64,000 bases of DNA from Haliclona indistincta. Its lineage: Eukaryota > Porifera > Demospongiae > Haplosclerida > Chalinidae. The notes beneath the pieces were generated by a model. That model did not search any database. It was given only the letters and a program-made list of their open reading frames with translations, and was not told the origin of the DNA. Positions within the stretch are counted from its first letter, which is position 1; each line of letters begins with the position of its first letter. The DNA lies in assembly GCA_964017065.1 (NCBI GenBank), contig OZ024784.1, positions 2,416,598 to 2,480,597 on the forward strand. Reading direction: 5' to 3'. This document shows, one piece after another, positions 1-13,151 of this stretch. The position numbers were made by a program, and so were the translations under genes.

Positions 1-2
1 GC

Positions 3-1379
3 ATGGGTCATCGCAGAAATATTGTAACCTTTCTTGTGCCTCCTCGCATCAAAAAAGACTGCATGTCTTTTCTCTTGAAAGAGATGCTGATACCTGACAA
101 TCCTGAGCATTTGACAGAGAATGGACCGATCTATTACTCCGTTCCTCATCGCTGCAGCAATGTCCCTCCTGTCCCTCCACGTCGCCCAACAATGTGCACT
201 CCTCGTGGAACAATGATTCAACCATCAGGACCATTCTACTACAATGAAGCAGAGATAGCTGTTCTATCAAACACGCACAAAAGGGCTCCACCTCGTGAAC
301 CACTCCGCCATCTAAAACCTCCGATGCCACCCCCTCCTCCTCCTTCATACTCACCTCCTCCTCCTTCACACTCTCCTCTTCCTCCTCCTCTGCCACCAGC
401 ATATCACGAAATTGAATCGTCAACTCCTGCTAGAAAGAAACCACCTCCCCTTCCTTCTCGAACAATTCCTCGTGGGGAAAACTACGCAAAGAATGCCCCT
501 GCTTTAGCTCAGCCGTACTTGAAGTGGACAAGTCACACCACATTTTCCAGCAGATTACCAAGTTTTTCAAGTTCACACACCGATGAGACTGATGACAAAT
601 CACTCATTACAATGCCTTATCAAATTAGCCATCGCATCTACATCACAGACTCTGGTCAAGTTAAGCACGAACCTCAAGTGCTTGGGAGTGGTGGTGGAGA
701 GGTACGACGAAAAGGCAAACCACCTGCACTGCCTCCTCGAGATGTGACCATGCTAACTCCTCCACGATCCCAGCAAGCTGGTGCTAAAGAAGTTGCCTCC
801 TTCCAGCGTCCAGGTCCATCTGCCAGTTTTATATCTCCGAAGCAGCGCAGATCAGCAACATCAAGAGTCAGGAATTTCAGTGAGAGTGAAAAAATGACCA
901 GCGAATATCCATACCACTATGCAAAGAGCATTTCAGCTGAAGAGGGAGAGAAAGCTCCCTTTTCTACACCACCTCCTATCCCACTAAAAGAAAGAAGTCG
1001 AAGCAGTGATGACCATAACTACCTGCCTATTTCGCCACCTTCTCCATTCTCACCTCCTTTTTCTTCTCAACAGAAAGTCCCACAACCAAAACCTCGTTCA
1101 AGGACAATATGCTCTACCATGTCAGTGAGACATAACCAATCCTCACCTCAGCTTACAAGGAAAGCTGCTTCTGTCAAACCTCCTGTTCCTTTGCCTCGGA
1201 GAAAGACTATCACTAAACAAGATGGTGGAAGTCACTCTGTCAAAACTAGTCCGATAGCTCAACGGAGGATGCAGAGATCTCTCAGTTCAGGAAGTGTGAG
1301 CTCGGACGAATATATGCGAATAAACGTGTGTTATAAAGTAAATGACTTTTCTAATGGAAATCATATTTATAATATTTAA
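3..1379 (+). CDS. Proline-rich SH3-ligand protein, 3' part (partial)
   Basis: An open frame runs from the window edge to a TAA at 1377-1379, so the N-terminus probably lies outside the window and the first Met here need not be the real start. The protein is rich in Pro, Ser, Arg and Lys and carries several SH3-ligand cores: PPVPPRR, PPALPPR, PVPLPRR and PKPRSR, plus a polyproline tract around residues 105-135. Tyrosine-containing segments such as GPIYYSVPHR and GPFYYNE could be phosphotyrosine sites. No folded catalytic domain is visible. The composition suits the disordered tail of a signalling adaptor or kinase substrate. The last residues read past a possible splice donor near 1335, so the true C-terminus could differ. 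I do not recognise an ortholog. Confidence 0.7.
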   Translation: MGHRRNIVTFLVPPRIKKDCMSFLLKEMLIPDNPEHLTENGPIYYSVPHRCSNVPPVPPRRPTMCTPRGTMIQPSGPFYYNEAEIAVLSNTHKRAPPREPLRHLKPPMPPPPPPSYSPPPPSHSPLPPPLPPAYHEIESSTPARKKPPPLPSRTIPRGENYAKNAPALAQPYLKWTSHTTFSSRLPSFSSSHTDETDDKSLITMPYQISHRIYITDSGQVKHEPQVLGSGGGEVRRKGKPPALPPRDVTMLTPPRSQQAGAKEVASFQRPGPSASFISPKQRRSATSRVRNFSESEKMTSEYPYHYAKSISAEEGEKAPFSTPPPIPLKERSRSSDDHNYLPISPPSPFSPPFSSQQKVPQPKPRSRTICSTMSVRHNQSSPQLTRKAASVKPPVPLPRRKTITKQDGGSHSVKTSPIAQRRMQRSLSSGSVSSDEYMRINVCYKVNDFSNGNHIYNI

Positions 1380-1626
1380 CTGATTTTAATTCTTTGTCAT
1401 TGTGTTTTTTGTTTTGTATTCCCTAACCGTTCCTGACAACTATTACGTGACGTGTAGTCACAAGACGGACAACAGACATGATTTACACTCTAATTGAATC
1501 TACTACGTAGGCAAAACCCACAGCGCAGGAAGTAGTCTTGTCTATATACGAGTAATACGACTGTTGGTAAACGAAGCACTGAAGAACTAACTGCAGCTAA
1601 AACTTGATTGAGCACTGTTTTGAATC
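1380..1626. other. Intergenic, probable promoter of the bHLH-PAS gene
   Basis: This short gap between the proline-rich gene and the first bHLH-PAS exon has no convincing ORF. It contains a TGACGTG element at 1447-1453. That resembles a CRE/E-box-type site, but function is not shown. Confidence 0.3.
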
Positions 1627-4600
1627 ATGGCGGTTTCAAGGAGACAGAAAGAAAACGACACATTCAATGATATTGCACAAACCCTACCTCTTTCGGAGAA
1701 CGCCAAGGAGCTCGACAAAGCGTCTGTCCTGCGAGTGGCGATCCACTATTTGAAACTGCGAGATGTCCTCGCAGACTGTGAAAGTTTCAATGGCGACGAA
1801 TCACCTACCGGCGATGGTAAGCAAACACTAAAATGTACCGAGAAACTAAATTATTGCGATCTATAGCAGTCCCAGCTCCAAATCCTCTCTCTAAAACGTC
1901 GTCCGTGCCGAATTTCGCTAAAGATGTTCAGCAGGTTGGTGTGTTACATAATAACAACACGCATGTATGAATTGCACTGTATTGTGTTTGTACAGGCACT
2001 GGACGGTTTTATGATGATGTTGTCTCGAGATGGTCGCATACTCTACGCCACCGATTCAATCTCTCAATTCCTTGGTCTTCGTCAGGTCAGTTTAGTAACA
2101 TCAAAGAATTATCATTCATGCATTCTAATGTTTGTGATACTGCACGAAACATTAACATTTTGTATAAGACGATTGAATGGATGTAGTAATAGGTTTTGAC
2201 CCCCACATTATCTAACTGACAAAACAATAAGAGATAATATTTAAATACAAAGTGGAAGTGGGTCACATGAGTATTACACAAGGATACTTCATCAGGAGAC
2301 AGCTTTATTTGGTGTTGATTACATGTCGTAATTTGCCTCAGTTTGGTAGCTATTACAGGATGTTGGTCACCACGGTTATGCAAGAAACAGCAAACACAAA
2401 TATTTGGACCAAATCGTTTCAATTATTTCCAATATTGTTTTGCGCAGGTTGATGTAATTGGTGTACATATACAAGATATAGTACATCCACAAGATTTCAT
2501 GGACATGGCTACCATCTTTCATGCTCAAGGGAGAGACATTCCTCCAGGTTGGTTACCGACTGGGATTGTCCCAAATGACAGTGATATTATATAATATGGT
2601 TTCTTTGTTAGAGATGGAAGCACTTGGTAAGACTCCTCTCAGGCGAAACATAGTGATGCGAATGAGGTGTGCCTTTACTCCTAGCGTGAGATCCATAACA
2701 CGCTGCTCTAATTTTAAGGTGAGTCACATGAAGTGTAGTAGTGGGCTGCAGTGCATTAGAAACCAAGAAAGGCAATGCATCAAATTCAACACCTTATTCT
2801 GTGCGATATACTCCAAACCTCACCACAGTTGTACTTATGCTATCACGCTAATTTAATAGCACCACACAGCATTCACCAAAAATCAAAAGCCTAGTACAAT
2901 GGATGCTATAAACCCTTGCGTCCCTGGAGGTCTTCTACAACAAAGTGGACCGCTCTATCCTGTCTGAAGTATTGCACTTGTTAAACAACACGAACATCAC
3001 TAGTTTATGCATTTCTTAGAACAGTCCTTGTTGAGGTAGCAGTATAGGAAATTAGTCTGTCTCTATTTTCACAATGTTATGGTTTGTTATTTTATCCTCA
3101 GCCAATCTTTTGCTCAATATATCTCAAGTTCTCTGACAAGAAAATCAAAGAGGGAGAGTTTCTGGGAATGGTGATGCTCTGCAAGCTAGCCAGCACTATG
3201 AGAACAAGGGAACTGTGTGTTGGAGCTTTCTTCAAGACCAAACATTCATTGGACCTCAGTTACACAACTCTGGACACAAGGTAAGAGCAATGGAGGCGGC
3301 TGTGAATTAATGCTATGTGGTCGCATTGTGTAGGATTCGGTGGATTCTTGGCTTTGATCCAGCAGACATGGTGGGGCTAAAGGCCTATGAGTACTTCCAT
3401 CCACTTGATCTCCTAGCAACTTCCAGTTGTCATACCAACTGTAAGCATGCCTAATATCACACTTACTAATGTCATTCTGCCAGACAGAATTCTAATCACA
3501 TTTAATCACTCCACTGCCTACATATTCCCAACTCAATCCGATTGTGATATTCACTATTGTTCCCACACCCATAGTCATAATACCACATCTTGATCACTAT
3601 AAATACATCCCATTGGAAATCCTGTCTTGCAGTCTCTATAGCTACTAAAACCACTAAATCGTTTAGTTTCAACTTAATTTTGTAGGTGTAGCGCATGACC
3701 TAGAGTAGCATACAAAACACTTTATTTTATAGCATGTGACAGCATTTGTATGAAACTGTCAACAATGGCGTGGTAGTCAGTTGCCACAACAATATCACTC
3801 CCACAACTGCCATGATCGATAAGGTGCATTTTCGACAACAGAAGACAGCCGCAAACAAATTATACTTGTCCTTTTTGGACTTCCCAATGTAGTAGCTGTA
3901 ATTCACAAGTTTTTTGGTGTAAACATGTCGCAAGTTTATGGCTTTTTGCCCCACAGTACTTGTCAAGGGCTACTCACACAGTCCCTGCTATCGATTCATG
4001 AACAGAAGTGGAGATTGGGTCTGGGTAAGATCCAAGAGCCATGTCACCTACGACCCTATAACACATCTACCCAATGGGCTCTCCATTTACACTTGGATTG
4101 TAAGGTACGTCATACTGACACACAAATGATATGGTCAGGACATTACATCAATCTCATTAGATATGATGAAGAGGATGACCGGATGAAGGCCATCATGGCT
4201 GGTGATGACCCTGGCAATCTTGGAGTTAAGGAAATAGACCAAGAGTCAACATCCAGTAGCAGCCTGGATGTCAGTTCACTGTGTAATCCTAACTCTTCTC
4301 CTAAGCTGGAACCATCTGAGCAGACCACTCTTTCTCCACCTGCTCCAGTGCAGCAGTTATCCAGTGCCGAACACACTCCAGTACCTTCTCCTAATAAGGT
4401 AGATAGCTCTGTTCTTGCATTATCGTAATTCATTCTTGTTGCTTGCCTCCAGTCTCCCTCTAGTGCTGTGCTGTCTCCAAGTGGATACTCTCCTCCTCCA
4501 TCCTCATCTCAAATGTCCAGTCCTCCATACACTCCATATCCCTACAGCCCTGAGAAGACCTCTCCATACCAAGGCTACAACAACCAATCTCCCTCATACA

Positions 4601-5274
4601 ATCACTACCAGTTGCTACAGCAACCTCCACTCACACCATATGTCGATAACCAATCGGAAAACAACTACGCTGGAAGCCCCACTAAGAGCATCCATATAAC
4701 ACTGGCTAGTTGCAACCAATCCTCGGTTGACAGTCAACACGAATTGAGTCCACCCTATTCTGCTAGCAACTACAGCTTTCCTTCACCCACTAACAGCCCG
4801 TCTAACAGCCTTGGCTACTGTAGTGGTTCTGATTCCACTTCCTGTCCTTACAGTAGCCCGCAAACTCAGCATTCACCATATGCTGATGCTACCTTACCAT
4901 ACCTAGACACCCTCCCTGGGGTCCCTGGACTGACCATGGATGCTCAAGCTATATTCATGCCTGACCTCACTGGCTTCTCAGATTGTCCATTCCCTACAGC
5001 CGGCGAAACTAACTTTACTGAGGTATTTTCCAATGGAAGTCACCAGAAGCAGGCCACTCAAGGCATACAATACCAAGAGTCAACAATGATATTTGCTCCT
5101 ACAATGTCACAACAGCAACCCACAATGGGTGGCTATGCAGCACAAGCGAAGGCACGCTACAATCATATTGCCGTAGCAGGAGGCCACTCAAACGAGACCA
5201 GAAGATTGCGAAACGAAGGCACAGAGATCAAAGACATATCAAGGTGGCTACAAGAAAGTGCTCCTGTTCATTAA
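1627..5274 (+). CDS. Class I bHLH-PAS transcription factor (HIF/SIM/TRH-like)
   Basis: A spliced model has ten exons: 1627-1816, 1867-1934, 1996-2085, 2448-2547, 2611-2719, about 3103-3280, about 3332-3440, 3957-4104, 4161-4398 and 4453-5274. All joins keep frame. Exon 1 encodes a helix-loop-helix with the class I bHLH-PAS signature LDKASVLRVAIHYLKLRD. Exons 3-5 encode PAS-A (ALDGFMMMLSRDGRILYATD, then IVHPQDF). Exons 6-8 encode PAS-B and its PAC segment (SGDWVWVRSKSHVTYD). The last exon is a Ser/Pro/Tyr-rich tail of about 270 residues, suited to a transactivation region. The family acts in the nucleus as a heterodimer with ARNT. Only the C-terminal half of the basic region is present (SRRQKEND), so an upstream exon or reduced DNA contact is possible. 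Assignment among HIF, SIM and TRH is not resolved by eye. Confidence 0.88.
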
Positions 5275-5546
5275 CACTAAATAGATAGTGCCCCTAATAC
5301 CTGTATTTAACTGAATCATTTCACAACAACACTAACGACTTTCTATCATTATGCCAACATTAAACATTATGTACTATCACTTTCATCACGACCATAATAC
5401 CAATAATAATGTATGGTGCCGCGAGATTACAATTATTATGTTGTTGTCAATATTATTGTTATCAAAGGTACACATGACTAACACAGATCTTAAAGGTGTG
5501 CAATAAATACAAAAAATGTATGAAAATGGATTAATACGCAATAAGT
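5275..5546. other. Convergent 3' intergenic gap
   Basis: This AT-rich spacer of about 270 bp separates the stop codons of the two convergent bHLH-PAS genes. An AATAAA signal at 5502-5507 on the + strand fits the first gene. Nothing else is seen. Confidence 0.4.
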
Positions 5547-8500
5547 TTACATGAGCTGTTGCAGAACTTCAATCATTTCGTCATCGTTCATATGGCTGAT
5601 TCCTACTGGCTGTGATGCAACGTTCACTTCAAAAAAACTCTCCATATTGCAAGAAATTGGTGCTTGAGTAGGATATCCGTTCATGAAATTTTTAGCAGTT
5701 GGAATGCCAGGATTCAAACCCATGTCTACATTGTAATAATGATTGGGAGGTTGAGGCTGAACTGCAGGAGAGTAGACAGTGCCATTATACTGAGAGTTTG
5801 GCATTGGTTGGTACAAAGGTGTGCCATTAATAAACTGAGGTATAATATGAGATGGCACTGGAGCAGGTTGGACTTGAGGCTGATGAAGACTGTGGTTAAG
5901 AGTAGCTTGATGCTGGTCTGGGAACATGGCTTGAGAGGTCAATGGAGCAGGTGTATAGTAGTTTGGTTGTAAAGTGGAGTGAGTGCCAGCCATCATAGTT
6001 GATGAAGACAAGTTTCCCGGTAAAGGTACAGGGCTTACTCTGCTGACTGAGGGAGGCTGTTGGACAGAGCCAGGTGGGCTGTTATAATGGCCCCAGCTAG
6101 GAGGAGGCTGACTAACTGAAGGAGGCTGGGATCCCAAGCTGATGCCATCAGAAGATACTGAAGAAAGAGGAGACAAGCTGTAGAGGTTTGAGATGCCATC
6201 AGAAGAGACTGAAGGAATAGGAGACAAGCTGTAGGGGTTTGAAGCATGGCTTTGAGGAAAGTGAGTGAGTGGGCTCTTTCCAAGGCTACTGACTACAGAA
6301 CTAGGACCAGCAGAATCGTCCAACGGAGGAGGAGAAATTGAGTCAACACTTGTTGGGCTAGTGGTTGAATCAGGCAGAGGAGGAGGAGATGATGAGACTG
6401 AAGGAATAGGGTAGTCAGAAGAGCATTTCTTAGGAGCTTGCGGGTAAGGACTCTTGTAGTTAGGAGGAAGGCCTTTTGAAACTTCATAGGCAACAACAGC
6501 ATCACGAACATCATCCCACTGAGCATACCTGTTCAATTGCTTAGGAAGGTTAGCCAGAGTGGTCTCACGAGAGTGAAGGAGTACATCACGGACAGCAGGT
6601 GATACTTTAGTGGATTCAATCGCTTCAACTACAGCTGAAGGAGAATCCTCGCAAAGTTTCTCAGGAATTGTAAACCGAGAGTCAGCATGTATAGTGGACT
6701 GACTAGAGTCCAAACTGCTACGATGACCGTACAACTCCTTGTGTTCAATCATTTGAACGTCTCCATCTTCTGTTGAGCTAATGAGCAGAAAAAAAACTTG
6801 AAATGACTGAAGAACTAATTTCTAGCAAGATTAGCACGGCATACAAATTACTATGCTTGGGATTCAATTATGATTTTAGACTAAACAATGGAGTGCTTTT
6901 CTACAAATTTTAGCTGAGAATAGATCATTAAGCATTATCGTTTAGACCAAACTTTGGGAAGTGTTGGTCTAGAAATATTTCAGCTGAGAACAAATCATTA
7001 AGCATAGTATATCATTAGACAAAACGTTGGAGGCAAGTCGGAAGTGTTTGAATAATGTTATGATTAACTTACCAGACAATCTTGCAAGTGACCTCAATGA
7101 ATTTTGGCGTCTGGTTGTCTGCCTCGTACCTGGTGAGTCCGTGCAGTTGGACCCATATCCACTCCCCAGTATGTGTCATGAACCTCAGCACAGGACTAAC
7201 AGCCTCTCCTGTTATCAGCACTGCAGAAAAAAATCGAGGAGTATGATTTGGAGGCTATCCAGTTCTCCCTCATTCCTCTCTCCCACCACACCCTGTCTGT
7301 GCTCATTCATCCAATGGCTAGTCCCCACACACAGACAGACAGACAATAAACAGAATCATACACAAAACCCACAATTGACATAATCAGGTTATAAATACAA
7401 CCATTAACATAACACAATGCAAACAGGAAAGACCTACACAATTTGAGACAGTTGATGGATTTCTTGTTGTCAGATGGATGAAAGAAGTCTGTGAAATCTG
7501 TTCCTTTGACTTGGTTAGCCTTAAAACCAGTCAGACAATGAGCCCTAGATTATACACACACAAAAACAGTGAGTTAAGATCTCCATTACACACAGACACT
7601 ACACACGCAAAGAATTTACTAGAATCATTAAGGGTAGATTTCACAGTTTTGGTCAACAGGGCCATAACAAGAGTACTATTAATCACATTAGTGACTCTTT
7701 GTAGAGCCTAATATGCCCAACAGGCAATTAGTTGAGGAATAATTCGAATGTGCTCTGACATCAGTTGAGAGTCATTGTATGAGTTGTGCGTGTATCACCA
7801 GAGCACCATTTGTAAAGAGGAGCTCGATCTTTTACTGAAGCAAAGCAAGGCTGTGTCTCATGAAGAGCTGGTTTACTAGTAGCATTTGTATTGCAACACA
7901 GAGATAGAATAGATTTATATATCTGCATTGCATTGACACATCGTAGTGCAACCACATGCCTCGACTTGACTAGAAATATGATGTGTGAGTTTGGTGAGTT
8001 TTGCTTACTTTGTGTCTAATGTCAGGATCTTGAGGTCCATGCTTGTTGTGGATGTGAACGAGGATTGAGGAATGGAGACTTCAAGAATCGATGAAGAGGA
8101 TTCAATGAGTCGACATTCAGCAATCAGACCAAGAGGGCGTGGTCTGACTTCTCCTTTGGGAACATACATTTTGAGGTTACCAGACACTTGCACCATCTAG
8201 AAAAAAGAGAAAGATCAAGAGATAGAATAGTGTGTGTGTGTGTGTGTATGTGTGTGTGTGCGTGTGTGAGGGGTAATCACCAAGTGACCGCCAAACTTGG
8301 AGAGTTGTTTCTTGTTGGAAGAAATGGACGACTTGAAACGAGCATAGAACTGTCTGAATTGGTTTGGTCGAACTCCTGAAGAGAAGGTTGGAAGCATTAA
8401 TATTTAGTCATGTGACATGTAAAATGTTTGTGATTCACTCAAATGTATGGCAAATATTAGTTGCCGATTTTTTGTGCTATTCTCTGGATGAATTTAGTAT

Positions 8501-10895
8501 CAATCAAAAGCCGTTGCAAAGCAGATTACGAATATGCAATCTACCCAATCCATCCCATGGGTCCCTGAGCTGCTATGGGTGAGAAAGTGATGGTTGCATA
8601 TGCAAGCAGTCAGCTTATTGGCAAGTCTACTGCACCCACCATGAAGCAAATTCTTAGCATTGAAAAATGGCGAGCAAAGAGATAGCACCATTGGTACCTG
8701 CAAACCCCAATAATACAGCTGACAAGATCTGGTCAGAGCTAGATCTAAGATAGTTGCTAAAATTTAGCTGTCTCACAGCAAAAGAGATTTCTTGCTCCAG
8801 CACAAGTGTGCTGTCTACTGGAGCTGTGCTACTTCTTCCACGATTTCACGCCATACAGAGCACAGAGTGCACTATACAAAAAAGCTAAAAAATATTTTAA
8901 GATCATTAAGAACAGTAATCAAGCACAGCTTTAGGGAGAATCCACGAATGAGTTAGAGCGCTGTATGCTAGTGCCATTGAGCCACACCCTCACGATGGAA
9001 CATTAGCTATGCATTGAGAAATCACGAGCGCTTAATAACATTTAAAAATCACGTGCGCATACTAATGTTTCTGGAACTCCTGTAGCACAACAGTATCGAT
9101 AGCCACACAGACAAACAAACAGATAACCACAAACCAATCAATGACATCTGTTACAAATAAAGCACAATCGACCTCCCAAGACAACTTATGTTACTACACC
9201 TCACATATGTCACAACAAGAAGATCAACAAGTTATTATAAACCCTAATAATAGTATTATGGTATAATACCAAGAGTAATCTAGCTAGCAGTGTTCGTTGA
9301 GCCAGCCAGCTATAACACTAACATGTGCTATAATACTACACAGTTCTAACATGCTATCTAATAGGTTATTATTACAGACTAAAAGCAAAACATCTACAGT
9401 TACACATGAGCAAATTCTACTCTCCCACTCCACAACCACAAACAATTGCATGTCTCAAATGTCTCACCTCTCGGCTGAAGATTTTGCTTTATTGACTTAG
9501 CGTCATCCTCGTGTGTGATGTCATAGATAGACTGACCAATCACCTCAGGCTAGGGTTATGGAAAGTGCAACACCATTGAGTGAATGATGATAGGTATATG
9601 TGAATATAAGCACTGATTTATAAAATCAAGAAGTGTACAACTTCCAACAAGTAGAAATGGTGCTACTACAATAAGGGTTAATGTAAAGTACAATAACATG
9701 CAATATCGTTAAACTGCAGTTGTAAAAGCACACTTGTGATGAAGCATAACATAATTATGTAGGTACCTATTATAGGATGAGTAATTTACCTGAAAGATAC
9801 CAATGAAGTCTTTAATGCTCTCAGATGAAAATAGAATCTCACCAGTTGTAGAGATTATCAGCAGAAACCCATCCATTGCCTGCAGACAAGAACACATTCT
9901 TTCATCCTAGCAACAGCTCAATGCATTCTCACGTTAAAATTAATTACAAGATGCCTTCACACACATATATGTACGTAATCAAATTTACAATACACAGGTC
10001 AATTATCGGTGTACCCAATGAGTACTAATTTATTAGTGAGTGCGAACTTGTAAAAATATAAACAACCACAACTATGTACAGCACAGAGAGATATAGACAC
10101 AATGGAGCCTTGGTCAGAGGAGAGCTACAGTTATACAGCCCTTGCAGAGCTTTCCGTACTACAAACTGCAGTTCCATGCAATTCTAAATAATCAATTCTG
10201 AGTGTGTAGGAGATTCAAATGTGCAGCGTATGTGTTTTATTTTGAAATTTCCTCCAGGCTAAATATGGACCTTGAGGAGGTGTCATGTTAACAATATTTG
10301 ACATCATCAGAAAGTTACACTAGATTTATGTAACCACACGTCACATTGAGGTGCAGGAAAATGACGTGAGAAAGAGAGGTAACTGACCTCTGAAAACAGA
10401 CGATCATAGGCGCCAGTTATCCCAGGTTTATCAGAACTTGAGTGCTCAACAGCTACAGAGAGAAAGCACCACAGTAATGGCTGGAAAATATTTTGATAAT
10501 TGTTATTTTAGGACTTGAGAATCTAAGTCAATGGGTCTGAATAAGTGTAAACAATTCATCACAAGACCCTCCCAAACTAGCTGAACTAGGTTTGAACATT
10601 AAAGGAAATGGAATGACAGAAGGAAATAAACAATTTTGATTCACACCGTTCTTCCAAAAGTCCTTGAACTTCATGTAAGCAGTGGTTAGTCGCAGAACAG
10701 ATATCTTGTCGATTGGACCGCCATTGGACACCAGGGGAACGGTTGGAGTTTGAGGCTTCCAAGGCAACAACGCCTCTAGCTGCCCAATTTCATTGTTCTG
10801 GTTCCTGCGCCTCTGTGAAGCAGTCTTTTTGGCTTTCCTAGCTTCAGCACTGCGTTGTTGTTTAACAGAAACAGTGGTTAGCTGATAGCAATAGT
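5547..10895 (-). CDS. Class I bHLH-PAS transcription factor (AHR-like), start unresolved
   Basis: Minus-strand exons: about 10895-10648 (bHLH), 10452-10387, about 9880-9791, 9552-9470, 8382-8283, 8196-8012, 7544-7448, 7223-7071 and about 6782-5547. The bHLH segment has a full basic region (KKTASQRRRNQNNEI) followed by IDKISVLRLTTAYMKFKDFW, close to the AHR pattern. PAS-A begins AMDGFLLIISTTGEILFSSE and continues with DITHEDD. PAS-B reads across an in-phase splice as LDTK/AHCLTGFKANQVKG, then FTDFFHPSD. The PAC segment has TGEWIWVQLHGLTRYE. The C-terminal exon is about 410 residues, Pro/Ser/Gln-rich, and suited to transactivation. The frame stays open upstream of the bHLH with no ATG, so a first exon further upstream is missing from this model. 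AHR-like is a by-eye call; SIM or NPAS-type is possible. Confidence 0.85.
8230..8268. repeat. (GT)n microsatellite
   Basis: An imperfect GT dinucleotide run of about 39 bp lies in a short intron of the AHR-like gene, between its exons at 8283 and 8196. No function is implied. Confidence 0.9.
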
Positions 10896-11180
10896 TGGTG
10901 CGTGCGATTACCTTGGTATAACGTTGACAGGCATTGCGTCGGCAGAGTATCTAACCTGCGCGCCTTAGTAACTTCACAAATCAAAGTGCAACAGTCACTC
11001 ACGAACTCCGTCCTGTGAGTTTTGCTGACGAATGACGATTCACACAACAGGGCGTGGTCCAGAGTGCGCGCACGTGGGTTGATTTTGTAGGCGTGGTCAC
11101 TGCATAGCGCGTATTGCAATCACGAGATTGCACCTCAGCTCACGCCAGTCTCTTTGTGTGCTCACAAACCAGCAGTGAAA

Positions 11181-13151
11181 ATGCAAAAAAGAAAAGGCCC
11201 TGCAGACGGCCACGCTCGGCTGCAAAATGGAAATGCGAAACTGCAGCGTAACAGTCTGCACAGGTCGACTCCTCAGCAAGCTGAACAGCAGATCTCCTAT
11301 CTTCACTCATCCTCAGCACTGCCAGGATTTCTGATCATCGTGTGTCCTATCTTTGCAGTTATGCTCACCTACACACAGGTCGTTCTCAAAGGTGACGTTG
11401 GGGCTCTGATGCAAGTGATCCGGCGAGATGGACTAGCTGTGTTTGTGCAACGTTCTCTACTACAGCACCTTCTCGGAAACACCAAGGCCTGGACTTTCAT
11501 AGGGTGCTTTGCGGTGTTTCAGCTGATCCTCATGCGTTTGGTCCCTGGAAAGAGAATGACTGGTCCTGTGACTCCTAAAGGCAATGTTCCTGTTTACAAA
11601 GCAAACGGCTTGCAGGTGTATTTCATCACACTTGCATCATTCGTCACTTTGGCTTACTTCAAAATATTCAATCCTGTTGATATTTACGACAACTTTCCGT
11701 ACATAATTGGAGCTCTCTGTTGCTTTAGTTTAATAATCGTATTCGGTCTATATCTCAAAGGTCGATTCGCTCCCTCTTCTACTGATAACAGCGTTTCTGG
11801 TGCCTTCTTCTTTGACTATTTCTGGGGTACGGAACTCTACCCACGAGTGTTCGGATGGGATGTCAAGCTATTCACAAACTGTCGATTTGGAATGATGAGT
11901 TGGGCACTGCTTGTTGTTTGTTATGCTTGGAAGCAGTATGACACCTATGGTCAAGTTAGCGAGAGCATGGCCGTATCTGTGGCTCTACAACTGATCTACA
12001 TCACAAAGTTCTTTCATTGGGAAATGGGCTACATGAGGACTCTTGACATAATGCACGATAGAGCTGGTTTCATGATTGTGAGTACAGTATGCAATATTTG
12101 TACCTGTACATAGTCAGCTACAATATGCAGGCAATGTAGTTCTGTCAACTTTGCAATTTGGACTAGTGCGCTTGTACAAACATGACTTTCAGTGTTGTTT
12201 GTTTTCATATGCATCATTCGGCCCTCATGCAACAACAAGTCTTGTACCCAGACTCCTCACTTAGGGTCTCATACCTAACCTCAATTTAGAAACCCCATAC
12301 CCCTGGACTAGACACGTTGACTGTAGATCAATCATTTCCTCCCCACAAACCCACAGTAAGCTTGGGAATGCTCCTTTGTGTCCCCTGACCATGCCAAGTT
12401 CGGTTGTGGTAATTGTCTTTCCTGTCAAAATGATAACTTGATGTCTTTTAGAGAACCAAATCACCAACCACTTTCAAAACCTCAGCAGGAAACTCTCACA
12501 CCTGTTTATACTAAATCAGTTAGAGCAGTGCAAAATTAATATCAAATTTATATGTGTTCGCTCCATGTGTTTGCAAAATCTTGCATTCTTGAAAAAAATT
12601 AATTTGATTCTTTATGGTAACTTGCGCTTTTCATTCTATAGTGTTGGGGCTGTCTTGTGTGGGTCCCGTCATTCTACACCTCACCCAGTCTCTACCTTGT
12701 CCACAATCGAGTTGAATTGGGATTGCCTCTTGCTGCAGCCATCTTTGTCATTGGTATTGCAGGCATTGTCATTAACTATCATGCTGACTACCAGAAAGAA
12801 ATAGTCCGTGCAACCGATGGAAAGTGCACTATTTGGGGACGCAAGCCTACAATCATTCGCACAACCTACCAGACCACAGAGGGAGAGACAAAGAAGAGCT
12901 TGCTCATACTATCAGGCTGGTGGGGAGTGTCCAGGCACTTCCACTACATTCCCGAGTTGGTAGCTGCATTCTGCTGGAGTGTCCCTGGTCTTCTCAGCAG
13001 TGTTATTCCGTACATGTACTTCATATTTCTCTTCGTCCTGCTTACCCACAGAGCTGTTCGTGATGACAAGCGATGCGAGGAGAAGTACAAGGAATCTTGG
13101 AAAGAGTATTGCCGTCACGTGCCGTACAAGATACTACCATGGGTCTTTTGA
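11181..13151 (+). CDS. DHCR7: 7-dehydrocholesterol reductase
   Basis: Two exons, 11181 to about 12077 and about 12642-13151, join in frame (FMI/CWGCLVWVPSFYT). The product belongs to the ERG4/ERG24 sterol reductase family of multi-pass ER membrane proteins, which use NADPH. DHCR7 removes the C7-C8 double bond at the last step of cholesterol-type synthesis. Diagnostic matches to animal DHCR7 are the block around FFHWEMGYMRTLDIMHDRAG, the motif IWGRKPTIIRTTY, the SGWWGVSRHFHYIPEL segment, LLTHRAVRDDKRCEEKY, and a C-terminus VPYKILPWVF that parallels the vertebrate ending. I take the ATG at 11181; the reading frame upstream has no ATG. It diverges from the AHR-like gene and probably shares a promoter region. 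The 560-bp intron holds no gene. LBR/TM7SF2-type C14 reductase is the alternative but fits less well. Confidence 0.92.

Noticed and set aside
5664..5972. ORF on the plus strand opposite the AHR-like tail exon
   Set aside because: Antisense to a strong coding exon, with no domain and no splice support.
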